DNA of 64,000 bases from Flavobacteriaceae bacterium UBA4022 (GCA_002384055.1 DGAU01000014.1:1-64000); one strand, 5' to 3'. Shown: positions 26,178-36,050, numbered from the stretch's first letter. Program-made: numbers and translations. The notes: generated by a model not told the origin, from the sequence alone.

Positions 26178-27407
26178 ATGAACCAAATATTGACAAAAAT
26201 TGGATTGGTGAGCATGATCTTGGCCCTTTGGGCAGAGAGCGTGGAGCTGAGCTTTGTTGTGGCCTTGGTGGTTTTGCTATGGCATTTCAATGGTCGATTA
26301 GCTAAAGGGATGACCCAGATGGCTGTGCTCATTCTGGGACTCATCGCTATTGGGAGCCTCGGAATCTTTTCCATGCAAGCAGGCCTCTATGGTTTTGTCA
26401 AAGATCTGGTCTATTTTTTAAGGCCGCTTACCGTTTTGTTGGCGACCTACTACAGTGTGCAACGCCTTGAGCGCAAAGAAGACTTTTACAACCTCATCGT
26501 ATTGGTGGGCTTTGCCTTTGCCCTATTTCATCTATTAGATATCGGGATAGGGTTGTTGCGCTACAGGCCCAACCTGCAAAAATTTAGGGAGTTGTTCGGA
26601 AAACTTAACCACGTTGAGATGGTCGCCTTGTTTTTGGTGACGTGTATCAAAACTTTGCCGGTCAAAAAATCCCGATATAAAATCATCTATCAGTTTTGTG
26701 TGGCGGCCTTGGTGATTTCATTCTTGTTGTATTTTTCACGGACCATGATGGTGGTGTTTTTCCTCATGGTTTTGGCCTATAAGGGCTACCTAAAGCTCAA
26801 CGCCCGTGGCGCAGTGATGCTTTCTATCTTGGCTATTGTCGGTGCGGGGTTTGTGTTTTTTTTGAATCAATACGATCCGACCCAAGTCAAAGAGCCGACG
26901 GTGGCCTCGCGCTTTCTTGAGAAAGTCAAAAACTCCTATACCGAGGCCTTTGAGCCCATAGCGTTTGACCGCTACCTTTTGGACCGGCGCGAACTTTGGC
27001 CGCGATGGCGGGCCTACGAAGCCAGCTTGGTGTTGGCGGAAGTGGATCAAGAGCGCAAATGGATACAAGGCAAGGGATTTGGCTCTACGGTAGACGTGGG
27101 GTTTGAAGTGCGCCTTAACGGCGAGTTGATGCAACACTTGCCCACAGTGCACAACGGGGTCACCTATGTGTACATGAAAACAGGAGCACTCGGCCTTGTT
27201 GTTTATGGGCTGATCATCTTGTTGTTGTATTTGCATTCTTATAAAAAAACAACCTCTATCCAAAGCAAACAATACCATTCGGTTTTGGTTGCTGTAGGGC
27301 TCTATATGCTGGCCGCGAGTATGGTGGTTACAGGTATTTTTAAACCATATATGATGATCACCTTTTTGGCAGGAGGAACGTTCGCTTTAAAACAATTTGC
27401 TCCATGA
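26178..27407 (+). CDS. Wzy-like O-antigen/capsule polymerase
   Basis: A 409-residue protein with about 10-12 membrane segments and a large loop (about residues 230-325) ending in GKGFGSTVDVGFE and then LPTVHNGVTYVYMKTGALGL. The His-Asn after the loop followed by a membrane helix is the usual pattern of Wzy/WaaL/O-antigen ligase proteins. It is probably the repeat-unit polymerase, but two more proteins of this type occur downstream (28491 and 30877). It overlaps the next gene by 4 bp. Confidence 0.7.
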   Translation: MNQILTKIGLVSMILALWAESVELSFVVALVVLLWHFNGRLAKGMTQMAVLILGLIAIGSLGIFSMQAGLYGFVKDLVYFLRPLTVLLATYYSVQRLERKEDFYNLIVLVGFAFALFHLLDIGIGLLRYRPNLQKFRELFGKLNHVEMVALFLVTCIKTLPVKKSRYKIIYQFCVAALVISFLLYFSRTMMVVFFLMVLAYKGYLKLNARGAVMLSILAIVGAGFVFFLNQYDPTQVKEPTVASRFLEKVKNSYTEAFEPIAFDRYLLDRRELWPRWRAYEASLVLAEVDQERKWIQGKGFGSTVDVGFEVRLNGELMQHLPTVHNGVTYVYMKTGALGLVVYGLIILLLYLHSYKKTTSIQSKQYHSVLVAVGLYMLAASMVVTGIFKPYMMITFLAGGTFALKQFAP

Positions 27408-28507
27408 GAATAGGAATATTTGGCACCAGGGGCGTCCCCAATCATCATGGCGGGTTTGAACAATTCGCAGAAATGTTTGCGCCCTATTTGGTTCGCGCGG
27501 GCCATGAGGTATATGTTTATTGCTCCCACAGCCACCCTTACCAAGAAAAGCAATTCGAAGGGGCGCACTTGATCCATTGCTACGACCCAGAAAATCGGTG
27601 GGGTACTGTTGGCCAGTTTATCTATGACCTGAATTGTCTTCTCGATGCCCGAGGGCGAGACTTTGACATTTTTTTACAACTCGGCTATACAAGCAGTTCG
27701 GTATGGCATCCATTATTACCCAAAAAACCAGTTGTCATCACCAATATGGACGGCCTGGAATGGAAGCGGGCCAAATATAATGCCTTGGTGCGCCGGTTTT
27801 TGGCCTCTGCCGAAAAGTGGGCCGTCAAAAGCAGCGACTTCCTGATTGCTGACAACCCAGCCATAAAGGAGTACCTTAAAGAGTATTACCAAGCCGAATC
27901 GCACTATATCGCCTACGGGGCCAAAGCATTCGAATCTCCAGACGCGTCCGACCTAGAGGGCTATGGCCTCAAGCCAAAAACCTATGATTTGATCGTGGCC
28001 CGCATGGAGCCAGAGAACAATATCGAGACGATTTTAGACGGCGTAGTGGCCTCAAAAACCCAGAAACTTTGTGTGGTGGTCGGAAAGCATCAAGCAACAC
28101 CGTTTGGCCGCTATTTGACAGAAAAATTTAAAGAAGTGTCCTGTATCAGGTTTGTTGGTGGGGTATACAACCAAGGCGTTTTGGACAATCTAAGGCATCA
28201 CGCCAGCGTTTACTTCCATGGGCATAGTGTGGGCGGAACCAATCCATCCTTGCTTGAAGCCATGGGCAGCGGCGTTTTGATTGCCGCACACAACAACGAC
28301 TTTAACCGCCATATTTTGGGAGAAGAGGCGCTTTACTTTAAAACCGCAGAGGATGTTGCGGCGCTTTTGGATCAAGCCAGAGCGACGCAAACCGACCAAA
28401 ACAAGATCGCCCTCAACCACCAAAAAATAAAAACCCTTTACCACTGGGACCTGATCAACCAACAATATTTAGATTTTTTCCAAAAAGCCTATGATGCGAA
28501 GCTTTAA
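27404..28507 (+). CDS. Glycosyltransferase, DUF1972/GT4 type (rhamnosyltransferase-like)
   Basis: A 367-residue GT-B enzyme. The N terminus, RIGIFGTRGVPNHHGGFEQF, is the DUF1972 signature found in rhamnosyltransferases and related enzymes. The C-terminal half has the nucleotide-sugar site with SVGGTNPSLLEAMGSG (EX7E-like). Given the rml genes, rhamnose from dTDP-rhamnose is a plausible donor sugar (inference). The start overlaps the preceding gene (ATGA) and the end overlaps the next by 17 bp. Confidence 0.88.
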   Translation: MRIGIFGTRGVPNHHGGFEQFAEMFAPYLVRAGHEVYVYCSHSHPYQEKQFEGAHLIHCYDPENRWGTVGQFIYDLNCLLDARGRDFDIFLQLGYTSSSVWHPLLPKKPVVITNMDGLEWKRAKYNALVRRFLASAEKWAVKSSDFLIADNPAIKEYLKEYYQAESHYIAYGAKAFESPDASDLEGYGLKPKTYDLIVARMEPENNIETILDGVVASKTQKLCVVVGKHQATPFGRYLTEKFKEVSCIRFVGGVYNQGVLDNLRHHASVYFHGHSVGGTNPSLLEAMGSGVLIAAHNNDFNRHILGEEALYFKTAEDVAALLDQARATQTDQNKIALNHQKIKTLYHWDLINQQYLDFFQKAYDAKL

Positions 28508-29708
28508 CACAACATCCATACAGTCGTTTTTGCCGTGGGTTATTGCTTTGGTCTTGTTCAGCATACCCCTGCCCTATGTTTACAGCACAGTTGGCGTTGG
28601 CCTTTTGCTCTTAGTCGGTCTTTGGGGCGCCTGGAAGGGTCATGTGAATAGAAAATGGGGCTATTTTTGGCCTATAGCATTGTTTGGTTTGATGGTTCTT
28701 TCGATGGCCTGGAGCGAAGACCTCGACAAATCGGTCCGAGGACTTATCCGACAACTTCCCTTTTTGTTGGTGCCCCTAGCCTTTATGTTTTGGCCCACTA
28801 TGGATCAAAAGAGTTTTCAAAAAGGCGTGCGCCTGGGCAGTCACGCGATGGCTTTGATGGCCCTTTTTTTTATGATCAATGCGCTTATTTTATGGGTCAA
28901 TGGCGCCTCGAACGCGGTCTTTTTTTACCATCAACTCGTGGCGATAGGCGACTTGAACGCGATTTATCTTTCTGGTGTCACGGCATTTTTCCTGCTTTTT
29001 CTCTGGTTTGGTCAGCCTTGGCGGACACTTAATGTCCTCACCAGTGTTGTATTGACTTTCTTCTTGATTTTGTTGTCCTCAAAGAACATTATTGCGACCA
29101 CCGGGCTTTTGGCTTTGGTCGGCGTGGTATTCCAAAAGCGCAAGAACATAAAGCACTATGGGGTGCTCCTTCTGGTTGTTCTGATCATCGCCTTGGCTTG
29201 GCAAAAGACGCCGTGGCAACAGCGCTGGAATCAAGAATTCAGCTCCAGCTGGTCCGAGGCCTTAGAATGCGAGGGTTTTACAGATATTTACCCCTGGAGC
29301 GGAACAACTTTAAGGGTGTTTTTTACCCGGGTTTTTTATGAGCAACTTAGCGAAGATCAGTCATGGCACAAGGGCTATGGGATCAACGCGGGTCAGGCCA
29401 AAATTGCCCAACGTCAAAATAAATATTATGTTTATTGCGGCTATAACACCTACAATTTGCACAATCAATATTGGCAAACCGTATTCGAATTAGGCTTGTT
29501 GGGTGGCTTGCTGCTGCTGGGTATGCTTGGCCACTTGGTTTGGTTGTCGGTCAAAACCGATCAAAAAATAATCTTGTTTTTTGCCGTACTTATGGCCGCT
29601 CTTTTTGTCACAGAGACTTATGTGTGGCGCCAGCGCGGGATGATTCACTTTTTAGTGATTTACGGCTTGATGGTTCATGTGTTTACCCCCAAAACAACAA
29701 AGACATGA
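28491..29708 (+). CDS. O-antigen ligase/polymerase-like membrane protein
   Basis: A 405-residue polytopic protein. It shows the Wzy_C-type features: many hydrophobic segments, a loop with DLNAIYLSGVTAFFLLF, a large loop at about 240-320, and HNQYWQTVFELGLLGGLLLL in the C-terminal part. It could be a ligase (WaaL-like) or polymerase. The start overlaps the end of the GT4 gene by 17 bp, with two adjacent Met codons. Confidence 0.72.
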   Translation: MMRSFNTTSIQSFLPWVIALVLFSIPLPYVYSTVGVGLLLLVGLWGAWKGHVNRKWGYFWPIALFGLMVLSMAWSEDLDKSVRGLIRQLPFLLVPLAFMFWPTMDQKSFQKGVRLGSHAMALMALFFMINALILWVNGASNAVFFYHQLVAIGDLNAIYLSGVTAFFLLFLWFGQPWRTLNVLTSVVLTFFLILLSSKNIIATTGLLALVGVVFQKRKNIKHYGVLLLVVLIIALAWQKTPWQQRWNQEFSSSWSEALECEGFTDIYPWSGTTLRVFFTRVFYEQLSEDQSWHKGYGINAGQAKIAQRQNKYYVYCGYNTYNLHNQYWQTVFELGLLGGLLLLGMLGHLVWLSVKTDQKIILFFAVLMAALFVTETYVWRQRGMIHFLVIYGLMVHVFTPKTTKT

Positions 29709-30811
29709 AGCTGCTCATAGACGCCCACAAATTTGGCGAAAAGCACGAAGGCACCAGCACCTATCTGGCGGGAATGTATCATGCACTGATGGTGCTGCAC
29801 CCGGAGTGGGAATATGTTTTTGTGGGGACGCACCAAAATGCCATGCAAACCGTTTTTGGACAGAGACCCAACGTGCAGTATCGCCTTCTGAAATCCCACA
29901 ATCGATTTTGGCGCATGCTCGTCGAAATGCCCCGGATTTTGCGCGAAGAACGACCAGATTTTGCCCACTTTCAATACATCTCACCCTTGTGGACGGCAAC
30001 ATCCTGTATTGTAACGACCCACGACATTTTGTTTGAGGAGGCACGGTTTCAGGCCTATTTTCCAAAGACATATCGCCTAATCAATGGGTTTTTGTTCCGC
30101 CGGTCGGCTATAAAAGCAAGAATTCTCTGTACGGTGTCGGCTTATTCAAAAGCCAAAATTGCCAAGCATTACGGCAAGGATCCTGACCATATCGTGGTCA
30201 CCCCCAATGCGGTACAAAAGCCGAGCAATGATGGGGCGCCAAGCAATGCTCTTTTGGAAGCATATGGATTAGACCGGTTCCTGCTTTTGGTCAGCCGCAT
30301 TGAGCCCCGAAAGAATCACTTGGCGCTCTATAGATCTTTTGTGGATTTAGGCCTAAGGGCTCAAGGATTCAAGCTGGTGCTCATCGGTAAAAGCGAGTGG
30401 CAGTCGGCAGAGACCCTGGCGTTTTTGGCAACACACAAAGCGGAGCTTGAAGGGGTTGTCATCCATATCCAAGACCTTGAATTAAGCCAATTAGAAGCGT
30501 TTTATCGCGCCGCTGAGGTTTTTGTTTATCCTTCGATTGCGGAAGGTTTTGGGATCCCGCCATTGGAGGCAGCAGTCTGTGGCACCAAAGTGGTTTGCTC
30601 TAACGCTACCGCGATGAAAGATTTTGACTTTTTCCCTTACCACGTCGACCCAAGTGACCAACAAGCGTTGAATAGGGCAATACAACAAGCCCTTGACGAT
30701 CAACATTACGACCATCAAGGACTCAAAGAACTCGTTTTGGCGCGTTATCAGTGGTCCCGCTCGGCACAAATTTTGGCCTCAGCCATAACAACATCCCACG
30801 GGCAGGCTTAA
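29705..30811 (+). CDS. Glycosyltransferase family 4
   Basis: A 368-residue GT-B glycosyltransferase. The ATG at 29705 overlaps the previous stop (ATGA) and gives the N terminus KLLIDAHKFGEKHEGTSTYL, typical of GT4 sugar transferases. The C-terminal domain has LLVSRIEPRKNHLALYRSF and FVYPSIAEGFGIPPLEA with the EX7E donor-binding motif. The sugar is unknown. A 65-bp gap follows before the next gene. Confidence 0.93.
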   Translation: MKLLIDAHKFGEKHEGTSTYLAGMYHALMVLHPEWEYVFVGTHQNAMQTVFGQRPNVQYRLLKSHNRFWRMLVEMPRILREERPDFAHFQYISPLWTATSCIVTTHDILFEEARFQAYFPKTYRLINGFLFRRSAIKARILCTVSAYSKAKIAKHYGKDPDHIVVTPNAVQKPSNDGAPSNALLEAYGLDRFLLLVSRIEPRKNHLALYRSFVDLGLRAQGFKLVLIGKSEWQSAETLAFLATHKAELEGVVIHIQDLELSQLEAFYRAAEVFVYPSIAEGFGIPPLEAAVCGTKVVCSNATAMKDFDFFPYHVDPSDQQALNRAIQQALDDQHYDHQGLKELVLARYQWSRSAQILASAITTSHGQA

Positions 30812-30876
30812 ATTAGGCGGTGTATTGAAATAAGGCCATGATAATATTTTATATCTTACTCTTTTAAACCAAAATT

Positions 30877-32091
30877 GTGAACATATTAGCAACTTCCATA
30901 TATCCTTACATATGCTTTCTGCTGTTCTTCGCACTGCCGTTTGATGACTACTTTCGGGCATTGCCCAATTTGCTTTTGATCGCGTTAGCGGTACTGTTTC
31001 CTTTTGTGATCAAGCGCTCTGAGCTCAAGAATTGGCACAAGAGTCCGGCGCTATGGGTCTTGTTGTTTTTATTGTTTGTGATCGGCCAGACCTGGTTTTT
31101 GGGACGCTGGGAACAAGACTTTGTTGTGCTCAAAAAGATCTTATTGGCAGCGGGCTTAGCCTTACTTCTGGTGCCCGTGCGCGAGAGCCGCACCCTGCAT
31201 CACGGCATTATTTATTCATCAATCGCTGCGATCATTTATTCTATGGTGCGCTTGGTGATGCTACTCAATGATGGCCTTGAGGTGTCTTTTTTGGCCTCTG
31301 CCAGCATTATTGAAGCGTTGCTCATGGACCGGATTTATTTGGGTCTTTTGGCCGTGCTCTCGGTGATTGTCTCATATCGCCACCTGCACAAAACATACCA
31401 CCCGAATAACGGCTATTATTTGGCCAACATCATTTTGCAATTGTGCTTTGTCTTATTTATTGTTTCGCGCATTGCCATTGTGGTCTTGCTGGTGTGTTTT
31501 GTTTTGAGTCTTTTTTACAGACAAAAACGCGGGCCTCAGCTCTTGTTTTTTGGTGGGATTTTAGGACTGGTGTTGTCCTTGGCGTTTGTGCTCAACAATG
31601 ATTTGCGCAACCAGTTTTTTTACAACAATAACCCCGAACATCAAGAGGGCTTATTGGCCAACACAACAGCCTTAGAGCCCCGCATGGTGATCTGGGATTG
31701 CGCATGGCGCCTTACAGATGACCCCGCAGTGATCTGGCAAGGCATAGGGTATACCCAAACCAACGTACAAATGCTTGCCTGTTATAGCGAACACATCACA
31801 AACAAAATCAAACGCGAGTGGTTTTTGACCCGAAAATACAACGTGCATAATCAATTTTTGTCGCTCTACCTGGGTAGTGGAATGGTGGCTTTTGTTCTTT
31901 TTGCCCTGAGTATTCTGGCCATTTTTTGGCGACACAAAAACGCATTATTCCCCATGGCTCTGGGGGTAACCATGGTGGTTTTTTTGTTGGCAGAGAACGT
32001 GTTTCACCGCCAAATAGGGGCTTATTATATGGGGCTATTGTGGGCGTTACTGCTGTTTATGCCCGCCCCACAAAAGGACCATGACGTATAG
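30877..32091 (+). CDS. Third O-antigen ligase/polymerase-like membrane protein
   Basis: A 404-residue polytopic protein with about 10-12 hydrophobic segments, and the late sequence YNVHNQFLSLYLGSGMVAFV, matching the His-Asn-Gln motif of the Wzy_C family. GTG start, with no nearby ATG that preserves the first membrane helix. It has no close overlap with its neighbours (65 bp before, 51 bp after), so it may be transcribed separately; I found no clear TAnnTTTG box in the gap before it. Confidence 0.7.
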   Translation: MNILATSIYPYICFLLFFALPFDDYFRALPNLLLIALAVLFPFVIKRSELKNWHKSPALWVLLFLLFVIGQTWFLGRWEQDFVVLKKILLAAGLALLLVPVRESRTLHHGIIYSSIAAIIYSMVRLVMLLNDGLEVSFLASASIIEALLMDRIYLGLLAVLSVIVSYRHLHKTYHPNNGYYLANIILQLCFVLFIVSRIAIVVLLVCFVLSLFYRQKRGPQLLFFGGILGLVLSLAFVLNNDLRNQFFYNNNPEHQEGLLANTTALEPRMVIWDCAWRLTDDPAVIWQGIGYTQTNVQMLACYSEHITNKIKREWFLTRKYNVHNQFLSLYLGSGMVAFVLFALSILAIFWRHKNALFPMALGVTMVVFLLAENVFHRQIGAYYMGLLWALLLFMPAPQKDHDV

Positions 32092-32111
32092 AACATTAAC
32101 AAGGGAAATTG

Positions 32112-32119
32112 TATTTTTG
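32112..32119 (+). promoter_or_regulatory. Putative -7 promoter element for ugd
   Basis: TATTTTTG matches TAnnTTTG and ends 23 bp before the TTG start of ugd. It may start a ugd-uxs-sugar transferase transcript. No -33 TTG was found at the expected distance. Confidence 0.45.
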
Positions 32120-32142
32120 CCCGCTCATAAAAACAGAATAAA

Positions 32143-33456
32143 TTGAAAATAGCTGTAATTGGAACAGGATATGTAGGATTGGTCACCGGGACGTGCTTGG
32201 CGGAAACCGGGAATGAGGTGATCTGTGTGGATATCGATCAGGCCAAGGTCGACCAAATGAAAAACGGTGTGGTTCCTATCTACGAACCGCATCTTGACGT
32301 TTTGTTTGAGCGCAACATCAAAGCCAATCGGCTGCACTTTACCACAAACCTTCACCAAGGCCTAGACCATGCAGACATTGTGTTCTTGGCATTGCCCACC
32401 CCAGAAGACGAGGATGGCTCAGCGGACCTGTCTTATGTATTGGGCGTGGCGGAGAAAATTGGCCAACACATTACCAGTTATAAGGTTATTGTAGACAAAA
32501 GCACGGTGCCTGTCGGCACAGCTCAAAGGGTGCGCGACACAATCGCCCAAAACGCCCAGTGCGCTTTTGACGTGGTTTCAAACCCTGAGTTTTTGCGCGA
32601 AGGGTATGCTGTAGACGATTTTTTAAAACCAGAACGCATCGTCGTGGGCTCTTCAAGTGACCGCGCCACGGAAATGATGCAAAAATTATACGCCCCTTTT
32701 GTGCGATCCGGCAACCCTGTTATTGTGATGGACGAAAAGTCTGCAGAACTCACCAAATACGCCGCCAATTCCTTTTTGGCCGCAAAGATCACCTTCATGA
32801 ATGAAGTGGCTAATTATTGCGAAATGGTAGGTGCCGATGTGGATAAAGTCCGTGTGGGCATGGGGACCGATTCTCGTATTGGCAAGCGCTTTTTGTTTCC
32901 TGGGATTGGTTATGGTGGATCATGTTTCCCCAAAGACGTCAAGGCCCTGCAAAAAGCAGGACGAGACGTGGGCTACGACTTCAAAATCCTTGACGCGGTT
33001 ATCGGGGTCAACCAAAAACAAAAAACCATCCAAGTCCCTAAAATATTGGCTCATTTGGGCGAAGACCTGACGGGTAAAAAAATTGCGGTTTGGGGCCTCG
33101 CCTTCAAGCCAGAAACCGATGATGTGCGTGAAGCGCCAGCCATTGATGTCATTAATGCTTTATTAGAAAGAGGCGCTAGTATTGCGGCTTTTGACCCAGA
33201 AGCGATGCCAAATATTCAAAAACAATTCGGCGACCGAATTGAGCTTACCGAGCAGATGTATGGTCCGTTAGAAGACGCCGATGCTTTGGTGATCTGTACC
33301 GAGTGGAGTATTTTCCGTTCTCCGGATTTTACCAAAGTCAAGTCTCTTTTGCGGGCTCCAGTGATTTTCGATGGACGCAATTTGTACAACACCCAAGACA
33401 TGGCCCAAGAAGGCTTTCACTATGTCTCAATTGGTCGAAACACAGTAATTTCATGA
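32143..33456 (+). CDS. ugd: UDP-glucose 6-dehydrogenase
   Basis: Oxidises UDP-glucose to UDP-glucuronate with two NAD+. The 437 residues start with KIAVIGTGYVGLVTGTCLAE (NAD site), contain the NPEFLREG motif and the catalytic cysteine in YGGSCFPKDVKAL, and end with a substrate-binding third domain (AVWGLAFKPETDDVREAP). The related GDP-mannose dehydrogenase is less likely because a UDP-xylose synthase follows directly. Start is TTG, since there is no ATG before the GxGxxG motif. It overlaps the next gene by 4 bp. Confidence 0.93.
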   Translation: MKIAVIGTGYVGLVTGTCLAETGNEVICVDIDQAKVDQMKNGVVPIYEPHLDVLFERNIKANRLHFTTNLHQGLDHADIVFLALPTPEDEDGSADLSYVLGVAEKIGQHITSYKVIVDKSTVPVGTAQRVRDTIAQNAQCAFDVVSNPEFLREGYAVDDFLKPERIVVGSSSDRATEMMQKLYAPFVRSGNPVIVMDEKSAELTKYAANSFLAAKITFMNEVANYCEMVGADVDKVRVGMGTDSRIGKRFLFPGIGYGGSCFPKDVKALQKAGRDVGYDFKILDAVIGVNQKQKTIQVPKILAHLGEDLTGKKIAVWGLAFKPETDDVREAPAIDVINALLERGASIAAFDPEAMPNIQKQFGDRIELTEQMYGPLEDADALVICTEWSIFRSPDFTKVKSLLRAPVIFDGRNLYNTQDMAQEGFHYVSIGRNTVIS

Positions 33457-34454
33457 GCGACTTGAGGACAAAACGGGTTTTGATTACCGGCGCAGCGGGG
33501 TTTTTAGGATCTCATTTGTGTGACCGTTTTATGGCCGAAGGCTGCCGAGTGGTGGCGATGGACAATCTCATCACTGGAGACAAAAAGAACATCGAACACC
33601 TTTTTGGTCAGCCAAACTTTGAATTCATAGAGCACGATGTCACGGAGTTTATTGCTGTGGCGGGCCCTGTGGATTACATCATGCATTTTGCCTCACCAGC
33701 AAGCCCCATCGATTACCTTAAAATACCGATCCAGACCCTCAAAGTAGGATCCCTAGGAACCCACAATTTACTTGGGGTCGCCAAAGAAAAAAAAGCCCGT
33801 ATCCTTATTGCCTCCACCTCAGAAGTCTATGGAGACCCCCTAGTCCACCCTCAGGACGAAACCTATTATGGGAATGTCAACACGATTGGCCCACGCGGGG
33901 TATATGACGAGGCGAAACGGTTTCAAGAATCCATAACAATGGCTTACCATCGTTTTCACGGCCTAGAGACCCGTATCGCAAGAATTTTTAATACTTACGG
34001 ACCACGAATGCGGCTCAATGACGGAAGGGTGATCCCGGCCTTTATGGGACAAGCATTGCGGGGTGAAGACCTCACGGTGTTTGGTGATGGAATGCAGACC
34101 CGGTCTTTTTGTTATGTCGCCGATCAGGTCGAAGGCCTGTTTCGCCTCTTGATGAGTGATTATACCGACCCAGTCAACATTGGGAATCCCCACGAAATCA
34201 CCATACTGGCTTTTGCCAAAGAAATCATCAACTTGACGGAGTCGGACCAGAAAATTGTTTTTGAACCCCTGCCTCAAGATGACCCGATGCAGCGTCAGCC
34301 CGATATTACCCTAGCTCAAAACCTATTGGGATGGAGCCCCAAAGTGGAAAGAGAAGAGGGGATGAAAAAAACTTATGCATATTTTAGAGGGCTCACCCAA
34401 GAAGAGCTTTACAGAAGCGAACACAAAGATTTTTCAAGCCACATCAAGCGCTAA
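33453..34454 (+). CDS. UDP-glucuronate decarboxylase (UDP-xylose synthase)
   Basis: A 333-residue SDR enzyme converting UDP-glucuronate to UDP-xylose. The NAD motif is ITGAAGFLGSHLCD. The UXS-specific stretches HFASPASPIDY and GPRGVYDEAKR (with the catalytic Tyr-x-x-x-Lys) and RIFNTYGPRM are all present. It directly follows ugd with an ATGA overlap, which together supply UDP-xylose for the polysaccharide. The ATG at 33453 was chosen because an upstream extension would be read inside ugd. Confidence 0.92.
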   Translation: MSDLRTKRVLITGAAGFLGSHLCDRFMAEGCRVVAMDNLITGDKKNIEHLFGQPNFEFIEHDVTEFIAVAGPVDYIMHFASPASPIDYLKIPIQTLKVGSLGTHNLLGVAKEKKARILIASTSEVYGDPLVHPQDETYYGNVNTIGPRGVYDEAKRFQESITMAYHRFHGLETRIARIFNTYGPRMRLNDGRVIPAFMGQALRGEDLTVFGDGMQTRSFCYVADQVEGLFRLLMSDYTDPVNIGNPHEITILAFAKEIINLTESDQKIVFEPLPQDDPMQRQPDITLAQNLLGWSPKVEREEGMKKTYAYFRGLTQEELYRSEHKDFSSHIKR

Positions 34455-34455
34455 T

Positions 34456-35811
34456 ATGATATATAAAACAGGACGATATTCAGGGTTTTTGCGGCCGATC
34501 TCTTATGGGATTGACTTGGCGATCATCCACGTCTTGGCAGCGCCATTTTTTGCCGAACACCTGGTTTTTCTGAACTATATATTGTTCGTTTCCTTTGCCT
34601 GGATGGCCACGGCTTTTAGATCTAATTTTTACGAGATCTATCGATTTACCCGAACAACAAATATTTTGTCGTTAGGCGTCAAACAGGGGGCTTTATTTAT
34701 TCTTGTGGTCTTCGCCTTCTTTGGGTTTTATCGAGATATTGATGTGACCCCATGGGAGATTTTGTTATACACGGCAGAAGCCATGACCGCCATTACCTTG
34801 AGCAAAATCGGAATTTACTATTTGCTTAAAAAATACAGGACCTTACTCAAAGGGAATTTGCGCCGCGTGGTAATTTTGGGCCTCAACCAAAAAACCGACC
34901 AACTGAGGAAGTTTTTTGAAGAAAACCCGGAATATGGGTATGTACTGCTTAAGACCTTCGACCTCAATGGTGCAAGCAAAACACCTATTGAGGAGTGCCT
35001 GGCCTTCATTGAACAGAACAATATTGACGAGATTTACACCTCAGTCGCCCAACTCGACAACCAACACCTGAATCAGCTTGTTGACTATGCAGACAACAAC
35101 CTCAAAATCTTGAAGTTCTTGCCCGACAATAAAGATGTGTATAGCAAGCGTTTGGACTTTACGTATTATGGGTATTTACCCATTATCTCGATGCGCAAAA
35201 TCCCAATTGACGAGCCGTTCAATAAGTTCATCAAACGGAGTTTTGATGTCGTGCTCTCGATCTTTGTTATTGTGGCTATTTTGTCGTGGCTCACCCCTTT
35301 ATTGGGACTGATCATTAAATTAGAATCCAAAGGACCAATCTTTTTCAAACAAAAACGCAATGGCTTGGACTATAAAGAGTTTTACTGTTATAAGTTTCGG
35401 TCTATGCGTCCCAACGCAGATGCGCACCTCTATCAGATTTCCAAAAACGATCCTCGAGTGACGCGGATTGGTCGCATCATTCGCAAGACCAGTATGGACG
35501 AATTGCCTCAGTTCATCAATGTGCTTAAAGGGGACATGTCTGCCGTAGGCCCACGCCCACACATGGTAAGTCACACCCATATGTACGCCGAAAAAATAGA
35601 CAAATTTATGGTGCGTCATTTCATCAAACCAGGGATCACAGGTCTGGCACAAGTCAGTGGATTCCGTGGGGAGGTCGAAGACGACAACCACATCATTAAC
35701 CGGGTCAAGTACGACATTTTTTACTTGGAGAACTGGTCCTTGCTTTTGGATATGAAAATTGTCTTTCAAACAATTTTCAACGCGCTGCGGGGCGAAGACA
35801 AAGCTTACTAG
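34456..35811 (+). CDS. Undecaprenyl-phosphate sugar-1-phosphate transferase (WcaJ/WbaP type)
   Basis: The initiating transferase that attaches the first sugar phosphate to undecaprenyl phosphate. The 451 residues have about four N-terminal membrane helices, a CoA-binding-like middle domain (VVILGLN...), one more membrane segment at about 260-285 after KRSFDVVLS, and the catalytic bacterial sugar transferase domain. That domain has KFRSMRPNAD, KTSMDELPQFINVLKGDMS, VGPRP and KPGITGLAQVSG. It starts one base after the uxs stop. The sugar specificity is not readable. Confidence 0.93.
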   Translation: MIYKTGRYSGFLRPISYGIDLAIIHVLAAPFFAEHLVFLNYILFVSFAWMATAFRSNFYEIYRFTRTTNILSLGVKQGALFILVVFAFFGFYRDIDVTPWEILLYTAEAMTAITLSKIGIYYLLKKYRTLLKGNLRRVVILGLNQKTDQLRKFFEENPEYGYVLLKTFDLNGASKTPIEECLAFIEQNNIDEIYTSVAQLDNQHLNQLVDYADNNLKILKFLPDNKDVYSKRLDFTYYGYLPIISMRKIPIDEPFNKFIKRSFDVVLSIFVIVAILSWLTPLLGLIIKLESKGPIFFKQKRNGLDYKEFYCYKFRSMRPNADAHLYQISKNDPRVTRIGRIIRKTSMDELPQFINVLKGDMSAVGPRPHMVSHTHMYAEKIDKFMVRHFIKPGITGLAQVSGFRGEVEDDNHIINRVKYDIFYLENWSLLLDMKIVFQTIFNALRGEDKAY

Positions 35812-35816
35812 TGGTT

Positions 35817-36050
35817 ATGGATCTGCCGTTGGTTTCTATTATTGTCCCTGTATATAATTCCGAATTATACCTTCAAAAGGCCATTGACAGTGTCCGAGCC
35901 CAAACCTATGCCCACTGGGAGTTGATTCTTGTAGACGATGGATCGGAGGATGCGTCTTTAGACATTGCCTACAAAAATCAAAAGGATGCCCGATGTTTTG
36001 TGCTGATGAATGTTGGCTGGGGTAAAGCCCAGAGCCAGACGCTGTTTTAA
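35817..36050 (+). pseudogene. Truncated family 2 glycosyltransferase (5' fragment)
   Basis: The first about 57 residues are a clear GT2 start: PLVSIIVPVYNSELYLQKAI, then DSVRAQTYAHWELILVDDGS, with the nucleotide-binding Asp-Asp. Similarity stops at about 35985-35994. The remaining codons to the stop at 36050 read the antisense of a CapK-like gene and give a random tail. A complete GT2 enzyme needs about 200 more residues including the DxD region. It is probably not functional. Confidence 0.85.
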
